Source of the DNA: CAZEUZ01 sp964515805
GTDB taxonomy: Bacteria > Pseudomonadota > Gammaproteobacteria > Pseudomonadales > Cellvibrionaceae
Direction of reading: 5' to 3'
NCBI GenBank assembly: GCA_964515805.1
Contig: CAZEUZ010000136.1
Coordinates: 1-7,761, forward strand
DNA: 7,761 nucleotides
Below the pieces are notes generated by a model that saw only the letters and a program-made list of their open reading frames with translations, did not search any database and had not been told where the DNA came from. The translations under genes were made by a program, and so were the position numbers. This document shows positions 1 through 5,128 of the stretch, one piece after another (the first letter of the stretch is position 1; each line of letters opens with the position of its first letter).

Positions 1-504
1 CAACAACCTAACAGAAGAAAGAGCAAAACAACGAGAGAAGGCGTCGCCAGTAACGACAGTAGACCGGCCAAACGACCTGCAAATTGGGAACCACGCCAGC
101 AAACTAGAAAGAAAAAGCCGCAAACTACTCATACTGGTGGATCCACTGCCAGTAATGAACTTGCAGCTATTGAAAAACCAAGGGCTCCTACCAAATCCGA
201 GATAAAAATCGAACAGCCTACCGACTTTAACAGGCCCACTTCAAAAGAAAAAGTTGACTTTGTTCAGGCAGAACAGGAATCTAAGGTAACTGGCAAGACT
301 ATAGATAAACAAAAAACTTCCTCTATACGAGCTAAGAACGACCCCCGCTCCAATCCTAAAATAGCAAAAGAAACGGTCATTATTACTGAGTCAGCCGCAC
401 TTGTAACTGAATCAGCGCCATTAGACACATCAAAACCTGCGGCAATAAAACACAACCCTCGAGACCTGACACGTCCAATCAACGACCCTAGATTAGAGAA
501 GTAA
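1..504 (+). CDS. rne: Probable ribonuclease E, C-terminal scaffold tail (5' end outside window)
   Basis: Frame 1 is open from the window edge to a TAA at 502-504, giving 167 codons with no start needed. The peptide is disordered and basic: an Arg/Lys-rich stretch in the first 60 residues (NRRKSK, RPAKRP, TRKKKP), then an acidic/polar low-complexity stretch. The motif NDPR appears at about residues 114-117 and again at 161-164, three residues from the end (NDPRLEK), with a related NPRD between them. NDPR-bearing basic tails are typical of the C-terminal scaffold of Pseudomonas-type RNase E, the membrane-associated endonuclease that organises the RNA degradosome. The catalytic half is not in the window, so the identification rests on this tail alone. 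Another protein with a disordered Arg/Pro-rich tail is possible. No hairpin terminator is evident after the stop. Confidence 0.68.
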   Translation, partial: QQPNRRKSKTTREGVASNDSRPAKRPANWEPRQQTRKKKPQTTHTGGSTASNELAAIEKPRAPTKSEIKIEQPTDFNRPTSKEKVDFVQAEQESKVTGKTIDKQKTSSIRAKNDPRSNPKIAKETVIITESAALVTESAPLDTSKPAAIKHNPRDLTRPINDPRLEK

Positions 505-524
505 AATACCGATCAGTACACAAC

Positions 525-556
525 GCAACAAATAACTATGGCAACAAATAACTATG
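525..556. repeat. 16-bp perfect tandem duplication
   Basis: The unit GCAACAAATAACTATG at 525-540 is repeated exactly and immediately at 541-556. It lies in the gap between the putative rne stop and the tRNA-Ser promoter. It looks like a replication-slippage duplication. No protein or RNA function is evident. Confidence 0.9.
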
Positions 557-573
557 GATTATTTCCGTACTCC

Positions 574-601
574 TTGCTCCTGAAAATAACCTCTGTATAA
601 T
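574..601 (+). promoter_or_regulatory. Sigma70-type promoter of tRNA-Ser
   Basis: A perfect -10 hexamer TATAAT lies at 596-601, with a partial -35 TTGCTC at 574-579 (spacer 16 bp). Transcription would start near 607-609, leaving a leader of only about 8 nt before the mature tRNA 5' end at 616. The region just after the -10 is pyrimidine-rich (CCTTTCCTCG). Confidence 0.7.
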
Positions 602-615
602 CCTTTCCTCGAAAA

Positions 616-703
616 GGTGGGGTGGCTGAGTGGTCGAAAGCGGCGGTCTTGAAAACCGTTGAGTGTAACAGCTCCCAGGGTTCGAATCCCTGCCCCACCG
701 CCA
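616..703 (+). tRNA. serT: tRNA-Ser (anticodon UGA)
   Basis: The class II tRNA folds completely. The acceptor stem GGTGGGG (616-622) pairs with CCCCACC (693-699), the discriminator is G700 and an encoded CCA follows at 701-703. The anticodon stem 643-647/655-659 holds the loop CTTGAAA with anticodon TGA at 650-652, reading UCA and related serine codons. A long variable arm (about 660-675, GAG pairing with CTC) is characteristic of tRNA-Ser. The T arm is CAGGG-TTCGAAT-CCCTG (676-692). It stands alone, with no second tRNA nearby. The symbol follows E. coli usage for this isoacceptor. Confidence 0.97.
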
Positions 704-758
704 AAAACTTTTCACACCAGATGATAAAAAGTAAACCAGACTTTCATTTGGCTGATTT

Positions 759-974
759 TCACTGCACTAGAGAAATCAGAAAAATGACAAATACAACCAC
801 TGCTACTAACGGAATAATCACCCCTTTCCAGTCTTTATTCTCTACTTGAGCGCTCGCTTCCATCATCTGTTTTGCACGAGGTATTAGATAGACGAGCATC
901 AATATTAAAGCTGTGGCGTATAACAATTTCATCCAATCGAAACCACCCGATTCCATTCCTACACTTTCCATCAT
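759..974 (-). CDS. Uncharacterised small two-helix membrane protein (71 aa)
   Basis: I do not recognise a named family. The frame opens at a TTG at 986, but a strong Shine-Dalgarno GGAGG (984-980) lies inside that extension, 5 nt before ATG at 974. I therefore start at 974, which gives 71 residues. Two hydrophobic segments are visible, at about residues 17-32 and 51-70. They flank a charged linker with the pattern IPRAKQMMEAS...ENKDWKG. The last helix ends one residue before the C-terminus. Positive charges in the linker suggest that it faces the cytoplasm and both ends face the periplasm (inference). It follows the yccA-like gene on the same strand, 78 bp beyond that stop, with an intrinsic terminator between them. 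Expression therefore needs readthrough or its own promoter, and none is obvious. The SD and the coherent helix pattern argue for a real gene. Confidence 0.75.
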   Translation of the reverse strand: MMESVGMESGGFDWMKLLYATALILMLVYLIPRAKQMMEASAQVENKDWKGVIIPLVAVVVFVIFLISLVQ

Positions 975-978
975 CTTT

Positions 979-984
979 TCCTCC
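979..984 (-). promoter_or_regulatory. Ribosome binding site that fixes the small membrane protein start
   Basis: On the minus strand GGAGGA is followed by AAAG and then ATG ATG. The spacing is 5 nt from GGAGG to the first ATG, which is optimal. The upstream TTG of the open frame overlaps this site and has no comparable SD of its own. Confidence 0.75.
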
Positions 985-1000
985 AAGCTTTGTTAAACAC

Positions 1001-1031
1001 AAATAAAAAAGCCTCGAAAATTCGAGGCTTT
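1001..1031 (-). terminator. Rho-independent terminator of the yccA-like gene
   Basis: The 8-bp stem GCCTCGAA (1011-1018) pairs perfectly with TTCGAGGC (1021-1028) around a two-base centre, so in RNA the innermost pairs probably open to a larger loop. Read on the minus strand it is followed by TTTTTTATTT (1010-1001), a good U-tract. It begins about 25 bp after the yccA-like stop codon. The plus-strand side also has a short run of T (1029-1032), but no gene on that strand feeds into it. Confidence 0.88.
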
Positions 1032-1052
1032 TCAAGGATATTGCTAGAAAGT

Positions 1053-1721
1053 CTAGTCATTTCCACTAAACACACCGAGTATCTGCAGCAAGCTTACAAA
1101 GATGTTGTAAATACTCAAATACAACCCTGCTGTCGCCATGATGTAGTTGGTTTCACCGCCATTGATAATTCGGCTAGTATCAAGAAGGATAAAGCCGCTC
1201 ATGATCAATATCACCACGGCCGAAATTGCTAGTTGTAACCCGGGAATTTGGAGAAAGATATTTGCGAGCATTGCAACTAAAACCATAATAACACCGGCAA
1301 ACAGCATGCCACCCAGAAAACTAAAGTCTTTTCTTGTGACCAACGCATAGCCTGAAAGACCAAGAAAAATTGCACCAGTGCCGCCCATTGCCGTCATAAT
1401 CACTTGGCTGCCACCCGGTAGAGAAAGGTAGGCATTAAGCATAGGACCCAAACCAAATCCTAAAAGTCCAGTGAAACCAAATACGACGAAAATTCCCGTG
1501 GAGGAATTAGCTGTTCGGGGAAGGACGAACCAAACCAATATAAGAGCACCGATCGAAGCGATCATGCTCACCATTGGTGGCGGAGCTACGGCCATAGATA
1601 CGCCGGCCATCAGAGCGCTGAAAAACAGAGTCATAGCCAAAAGCTGGTAGGTACTTCTTAGCACTTTGTTCTTAACTTCTGCAGATACTACAGAACCAGT
1701 AAAGATTGTTTGTGGATTCAT
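1053..1721 (-). CDS. yccA: YccA-type Bax inhibitor-1 family membrane protein
   Basis: This 222-residue protein is about the length of E. coli YccA and has seven or so hydrophobic segments from residue 24 to the C-terminus. Family features include KVLRSTYQLLAMTL at 19-32, ...ATAGLYLSIYNIFVSLLQILG near 196-216, and the LDTSRIINGGETNYI block at 180-194. BI-1 proteins are multi-pass inner-membrane proteins. E. coli YccA is a substrate and modulator of the FtsH protease and protects SecY from it. Asp181 sits where the B. subtilis YetJ pH-sensing aspartate lies, but its partner position is Ser203, as I recall for YccA itself. The ATG at 1721 has a GGAGA Shine-Dalgarno 10 nt upstream. The gene is monocistronic up to a strong terminator and divergent from the tus cluster. 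Its exact role here is inferred from the family. Confidence 0.92.
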   Translation of the reverse strand: MNPQTIFTGSVVSAEVKNKVLRSTYQLLAMTLFFSALMAGVSMAVAPPPMVSMIASIGALILVWFVLPRTANSSTGIFVVFGFTGLLGFGLGPMLNAYLSLPGGSQVIMTAMGGTGAIFLGLSGYALVTRKDFSFLGGMLFAGVIMVLVAMLANIFLQIPGLQLAISAVVILIMSGFILLDTSRIINGGETNYIMATAGLYLSIYNIFVSLLQILGVFSGND

Positions 1722-1833
1722 TTTAGAAAAATCTCCTTGAGTAATTACTTAAACTACTGCCATATAAGACAAATAATATGATATTCAGTTCAGAGCGAAT
1801 CATATAATTTGCAACGTTCAAACTCACCAACGT

Positions 1834-1860
1834 ATTGTAACAAAACTCAGTCTTTTTCAA
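1834..1860 (-). promoter_or_regulatory. Candidate promoter for the yccA-like gene
   Basis: On the minus strand a -35-like TTGAAA (1860-1855) precedes an extended -10, TGTTACAAT (1842-1834). The spacer of 15 bp is short, but the TG extension can compensate. It would give a leader of roughly 105 nt. It lies in the 258-bp divergent gap between the yccA-like gene and tusD (1722-1979), which otherwise shows no open frame or RNA gene I can support. Confidence 0.4.
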
Positions 1861-1902
1861 CACCTATGCACTGACTATCTCGAACGGTATACTTGGCTAA
1901 TG

Positions 1903-1932
1903 TTGCAATATTAACAAAATCCGGCGGATAGT
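1903..1932 (+). promoter_or_regulatory. Weak candidate promoter for the tus-trmA cluster
   Basis: TTGCAA (1903-1908) and GATAGT (1927-1932) are separated by 18 bp, and each matches four of six consensus positions. It is the best-placed pair before tusD, but such matches are common in AT-rich DNA. A promoter must exist in this gap if tusDCBE-trmA is one transcript. Confidence 0.25.
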
Positions 1933-1979
1933 ACTCACATGCCACGATACTACCGTATTTTTCGGCTGATATTCTTACC

Positions 1980-2369
1980 ATGATTTTCTCACTTGCCGTC
2001 TATGCACCACCAACATCACCAGCCAGCGATAGTGCTTATCAGTTCGCCAATGCTGTGGTATCGTCCGAGCAACATCAGCTTTATCGCGTATTTTTCTACT
2101 ACGAAGGCGTGTATAACGCTTCGCTGCTTAACTGCATTCCTCAGGACGAAACGGATCACACCGACCGCTGGCAAAACCTGTCGATACAACATAAGGTCGA
2201 TTTAGTCGTCTGTATTGCAGCCGCATTACGCCGTGGCGTTATCGATCAAAGCGAGGCCAATCGCTATGAAAAACCAGCATCAAACTTAGCAGATCAGTTT
2301 TCCCTCTCAGGTTTGGGTCAGTTGGTTGAAGCAACCGTGAAATCCGACCGTTTGATCACTTTCGGATAG
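1980..2369 (+). CDS. tusD: Sulfurtransferase TusD (DsrE family)
   Basis: TusD is the sulfur-carrying subunit of the TusBCD complex. It takes persulfide sulfur from TusA and passes it to TusE for 2-thiolation of U34 in tRNA-Lys, -Glu and -Gln. The 129-residue product is of normal length. The key cysteine is Cys78 in VDLVVCIAAALRRG, the same number as the active Cys78 of E. coli TusD. Other family marks are the N-terminal strand FSLAVYAPP, SDSAYQFANAVV (16-27), FFYYEGVYNA (38-47) and SNLADQFSLSGLGQL (101-115). ATG 1980 is the only sensible start: no ATG, GTG or TTG lies a short way upstream in frame, and the N-terminus fits the family. It has no recognisable Shine-Dalgarno. It is the first gene of the plus-strand cluster. 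Confidence 0.95.
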   Translation: MIFSLAVYAPPTSPASDSAYQFANAVVSSEQHQLYRVFFYYEGVYNASLLNCIPQDETDHTDRWQNLSIQHKVDLVVCIAAALRRGVIDQSEANRYEKPASNLADQFSLSGLGQLVEATVKSDRLITFG

Positions 2370-2375
2370 TGTTAC

Positions 2376-2735
2376 TTGAACAAGAAAAAACTATTATTTG
2401 TTATTCGCCACAGCCCTTACGGTAATTTGCTGGCCAGGGAAGGTTTGGATGCCATACTCGCTGCCTCTGTCTATGAACAAGCGTTGTCAGTGCTATTTTT
2501 GGATGATGGTGTGTTTCAATTGGCAAGTGCAAAAAAAACCACCTTGGAACAAAAAAGCATTTCAAGGTTACTATCTGCCTTTCCTCTTTACGACATCAAT
2601 AAAATATTTGTTTGTCAATCGTCACTAGAGCAACGCAGTTTGGATATAAACACGTTGTGTCTTGCTGTAGAACCGTTAGACAGCGATGAAGTGCACTATT
2701 TAATGCAGCAACAAGATCAACTGATCAGTTTTTAA
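2376..2735 (+). CDS. tusC: Sulfur relay protein TusC (DsrF family), TTG start
   Basis: TusC is a structural subunit of the cytoplasmic TusBCD hexamer that supports sulfur transfer for tRNA s2U34. The 119 residues match the length of E. coli TusC. Family motifs are SPYG (13-16), REGLDAILA (21-29), a DDGVFQL block (43-49), LYDI (71-74) and VCQSSLEQRSL (79-89). The start must be TTG at 2376, because the only other Met in the frame is at residue 110 and the conserved strand KKLLFVIRHSP begins two residues after it. It is in the same reading frame as tusD. Only TAG, TGT and TAC separate the two, so translation is probably coupled or reinitiated. tusB follows after 2 bp. Confidence 0.94.
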   Translation: MNKKKLLFVIRHSPYGNLLAREGLDAILAASVYEQALSVLFLDDGVFQLASAKKTTLEQKSISRLLSAFPLYDINKIFVCQSSLEQRSLDINTLCLAVEPLDSDEVHYLMQQQDQLISF

Positions 2736-2737
2736 TA

Positions 2738-3031
2738 ATGATTTTACATACGGTCAACAAATCACCTTTCCAACAAGCCACACTCGCTCAATGTATTCAA
2801 CGTTGTGCTGACGGCGATGGTATTATTTTGGTGGAAGATGGTGTCTACGGTGCACTGCAGCATAACCCTCAAGCTAATAAACTATCAACTATCAACTGTT
2901 TCGCGATCAAATCCGATATTCAAGCTCGGGGACTATCCGACAAGTCACTGATCAAAAAAATAGAATTGATAGACTTTGAGTACTTTGTTGCACTAACTTG
3001 CCGTTATTCGTTAGTCATGAGTTGGTATTAA
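2738..3031 (+). CDS. tusB: Sulfur relay protein TusB (DsrH family)
   Basis: TusB is the small DsrH-like subunit of the TusBCD sulfur-relay complex in the cytoplasm. The 97-residue product fits the usual size of about 95. It shows the family opening LHTVNKSP (3-10), GDGIILVEDGVYGA (26-39), SDIQARGL (59-66) and IDFEYFVALT (78-87), and ends with a Ser-Trp (95-96) near the C-terminus as TusB proteins do. The ATG at 2738 lies 2 bp after the tusC stop in TAATAATGA, so the two genes are likely translationally coupled. No strong Shine-Dalgarno is seen. It is the least conserved gene of the set, but the context is decisive. Confidence 0.93.
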   Translation: MILHTVNKSPFQQATLAQCIQRCADGDGIILVEDGVYGALQHNPQANKLSTINCFAIKSDIQARGLSDKSLIKKIELIDFEYFVALTCRYSLVMSWY

Positions 3032-3039
3032 GACAGCTA

Positions 3040-3390
3040 ATGGCGGAAGTAGTAAAAGTGGCGCTCGTATGTAAAGGCAAAATCATAGCCACTGATAGTG
3101 AAGGCTACCTAAAAAATCTGAGTGATTGGTCTAAAGATATTGCCCAATTGATTGCCGATAGAGATTCCATAGTAATGAGCAAAGACCATTGGGAAATTAT
3201 TCATATGCTACGTGCTTTTTACAACGAATATCAGTTATCGCCCACTATGCGAGTACTGGTTAAATACATTGGCGCCCATCTGGGTAAAGAGAAAGGCTCT
3301 AGCATCTACCTATTGCAACTATTTCCTGGCAATCCAGCCAAGGTGGCAGCACGCATAGCAGGTCTACCCAGACCAACCAATTGCCTATAA
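3040..3390 (+). CDS. tusE: Sulfurtransferase TusE (DsrC family)
   Basis: TusE accepts sulfur from TusBCD and delivers it to MnmA bound to tRNA. Diagnostic features are DSEGYLKNLSDW (19-30), DHWEIIHMLRAFYNEY (49-64), SPTMRVLVKY (67-76), GSSIYLLQLFPGNPAK (86-101) and the C-terminal GLPRPTNCL. In that tail Cys115 is the penultimate residue, the conserved catalytic CysA. The second cysteine of true DsrC, 11 residues earlier, is Ala104. This is therefore a TusE-type relay protein and not a sulfite-reductase partner. The start is uncertain. ATG 3040 gives 116 residues. GTG 3058 gives 110, the family length, and has GGAAG 8 nt upstream. A TTG at 2998 would overlap tusB and add 14 unlikely residues. 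The gene ends in TAATG, sharing one base with trmA. Confidence 0.93.
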   Translation: MAEVVKVALVCKGKIIATDSEGYLKNLSDWSKDIAQLIADRDSIVMSKDHWEIIHMLRAFYNEYQLSPTMRVLVKYIGAHLGKEKGSSIYLLQLFPGNPAKVAARIAGLPRPTNCL

Positions 3391-4496
3391 TGAACATCTA
3401 TCCGATCGATCCAAAATATTATCAGCAACAATTGGATCATAAGATCATTCAATTTAAGCATGATCTATCCAGGCTAAACATAACGCACACATTACCTGCG
3501 ATAGCTGTCTATCCGTCGGAGCCACTCCATTATCGAATGCGAGCCGAATTTAAAATATGGCATCAAGGGGATAAAGCACATTACGCTATGCATAAACCAG
3601 GTGTTCGCAATCAACCCCATGTGATTGACGATTTTAAGGTTGCCTCAAAGGCAATTAACGACGTGATGCCGACAATATTAAGGGCGATTAACCGTTGCTC
3701 AGTTCTACGTAAGAAACTATTTCAAATAGAATTTCTCAATTCAATGAAAGGCGATATGTTAGTCAGTTTGATCTATCATAAACCATTGAATGAAAATTGG
3801 ATAAACACTGCTAAATCGTTAAAAGACGAATTGGGCATACACATTATAGGACGCAGCCGCAAACAAAAAATCGCATTAGACCGCGATTATGTTATGGAAC
3901 GTTTTAACATAGCAAATATCGATTATGACTATCGACAGGTTGAAGGCACGTTTACTCAACCCAATGCGGGGATTAATGTAAAAATAATCGAGTGGGCACT
4001 GGCTCAAAGTCACCATTTCGGTAGCGATCTGTTAGAACTGTACTGTGGCAATGGCAACTTTACTCTGCCACTTGCGGCTCATTTTAACCATGTGTTAGCG
4101 ACGGAAATCTCTAAGACAGCTGTTAATTCAGCCAATTACAATATAAAAAACAATAACATCGATAATATTATGGTTGTCCGTATGTCTAGCGAAGATTTTT
4201 CACTGGCAATGGATAAGGTGAGGCCTTTCCGGAGATTACAGCACATCGATCTGGATAACTATCAGTTTTCCACTGTTTTTGTCGACCCGCCACGAGCAGG
4301 ATTGGATAGCCATACGCTAGAAATTATCAGACGTTTCAATAATATTATCTATATATCGTGCAATCCAATGACGCTGATCGACAATGTGAAGCAATTAAAT
4401 ACCAGCCACAAAATCAGCGCATTGGCTGCGTTTGACCAATTCCCCTATACGAGCCATCTAGAAACCGGGGTTATACTCGAAAAGTTTTCAGTATAA
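3390..4496 (+). CDS. trmA: tRNA (uracil-5-)-methyltransferase TrmA
   Basis: TrmA uses S-adenosylmethionine to make m5U54 (ribothymidine) in the T loop of tRNAs. The product has 368 residues, against 366 in E. coli. The N-terminal RNA-binding part holds LHYRMRAEFKIWH (46-58) and LRKKLFQIEFL (106-116). The SAM-binding motif is LLELYCGNGNFTLPLA (214-229). VFVDPPRAGLDS is at 296-307. The nucleophile lies in YISCNP as Cys324 and the general base in HLETGV as Glu358, both with the E. coli numbering. ATG 3390 overlaps the tusE stop by one base (TAATG), indicating translational coupling and membership of the tus operon. A TTG nine bases upstream is less likely. The gene runs convergently into rnhB, with 18 bp between stops. 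Confidence 0.96.
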   Translation: MNIYPIDPKYYQQQLDHKIIQFKHDLSRLNITHTLPAIAVYPSEPLHYRMRAEFKIWHQGDKAHYAMHKPGVRNQPHVIDDFKVASKAINDVMPTILRAINRCSVLRKKLFQIEFLNSMKGDMLVSLIYHKPLNENWINTAKSLKDELGIHIIGRSRKQKIALDRDYVMERFNIANIDYDYRQVEGTFTQPNAGINVKIIEWALAQSHHFGSDLLELYCGNGNFTLPLAAHFNHVLATEISKTAVNSANYNIKNNNIDNIMVVRMSSEDFSLAMDKVRPFRRLQHIDLDNYQFSTVFVDPPRAGLDSHTLEIIRRFNNIIYISCNPMTLIDNVKQLNTSHKISALAAFDQFPYTSHLETGVILEKFSV

Positions 4497-4533
4497 CAAC
4501 ATAAAATAGCGTCATTATTCCATTTTATGTTGT
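4496..4533. repeat. 12-bp perfect inverted repeat between convergent trmA and rnhB
   Basis: ACAACATAAAAT (4496-4507) pairs exactly with ATTTTATGTTGT (4522-4533) around a 14-nt loop. The left arm starts at the last base of the trmA stop. The right arm lies inside the last codons of rnhB, whose stop is in the loop. The stem is AT-rich and no clean U-tract follows on either strand, although the minus strand shows TTTT about 20 nt past the stem. It may serve as a shared 3'-end structure or weak bidirectional terminator. The repeat is certain and the function is inferred. Confidence 0.6.
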
Positions 4534-5126
4534 GCAATTTCTCTAACCGGTTTGTAAGAAAACCGATGAATTGGCGTCACACCCAATTGCTTTAACGCCT
4601 CTCTATGAGCTGTTGTAGGATAGCCTTTATGCTGCGCCAAACCATAACCCGGATATTTCTTATCCAAAATCATCATGTCTCTATCGCGCGTAACCTTTGC
4701 CAAAATTGAAGCAGCCGCTATGGCAGCAATACGCTTATCGCCCTTAACCACCGATTCAGCAGGGTATTTCCAGTCGGGAACTTTATTGCCATCCACCAAG
4801 ACGTGTTCGGGTTGTATAGAGAGATTCTCGACTGCACGTTTCATCGCCAGCAGACTGGCGTTAAGGATATTCATTTGGTCAATTTCTGCAACGGATGCTC
4901 GGGAGATGGAATAGCACATTGCCTGTTTTTTTATAATATCAAATAAATACTCACGCTTTTTTTCTGTGAGGTTCTTAGAATCGTCCAAGTCTGTTATTGT
5001 TGCTTGGGGATACAATATCACAGCAGCAGCTACTACATCACCAGCCAATGGCCCACGCCCTGCCTCATCGACTCCAGCAAATAAATCGCCGGAATACTGG
5101 GATATAAAAGGATCGTCAATGCGCAC
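4515..5126 (-). CDS. rnhB: Ribonuclease HII
   Basis: RNase HII cuts the RNA strand of RNA-DNA hybrids and initiates removal of single ribonucleotides from DNA. The 203-residue protein compares with 198 in E. coli. The metal-binding acidic residues are visible: Asp20 and Glu21 in VDEAGRGPLAGDVVAAAV, Asp112 in LVDGNKVP, and Asp148 in the SILAKVTRDR block. DDSKNLTEKKRE (48-59), KGDKR (128-132) and YPGYGLAQHKGYPT (158-171) are further family motifs. It starts at GTG 5126, 2 nt after the lpxB TAG, so translation is probably coupled. rnhB is the usual gene after lpxB. In many gammaproteobacteria dnaE comes next, whereas here the operon ends against convergent trmA. Confidence 0.97.
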   Translation of the reverse strand: MRIDDPFISQYSGDLFAGVDEAGRGPLAGDVVAAAVILYPQATITDLDDSKNLTEKKREYLFDIIKKQAMCYSISRASVAEIDQMNILNASLLAMKRAVENLSIQPEHVLVDGNKVPDWKYPAESVVKGDKRIAAIAAASILAKVTRDRDMMILDKKYPGYGLAQHKGYPTTAHREALKQLGVTPIHRFSYKPVREIAQHKME

Positions 5127-5128
5127 TG

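Noticed and set aside
264..482. 72-codon minus-strand frame
   Set aside because: Antisense shadow of the putative rne tail, with no ribosome site or recognisable domain.
733..752. Possible hairpin after the tRNA (CCAGA / TTTGG)
   Set aside because: Only five pairs including a G-U, with no proper U-tract, so not a credible terminator on either strand.
622..849. Open frame of 75 codons on the plus strand beginning in the tRNA
   Set aside because: Its first third is the translated tRNA-Ser sequence and the rest is opposite the small membrane protein gene. It is a well-known type of spurious call over serine tRNA genes.
835..1035. 66-codon minus-strand frame overlapping the small membrane protein
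   Set aside because: It runs through the terminator hairpin and lies in another frame of a better supported gene that has its own Shine-Dalgarno.
990..1232. 80-codon plus-strand frame
   Set aside because: It translates the terminator hairpin and antisense of the yccA-like 3' end.
1776..1805. 7-bp inverted repeat ATATGAT / ATCATAT with a 16-nt spacer upstream of the yccA-like gene
   Set aside because: Short and AT-rich in AT-rich intergenic DNA, so it is expected by chance and too weak to call an operator.
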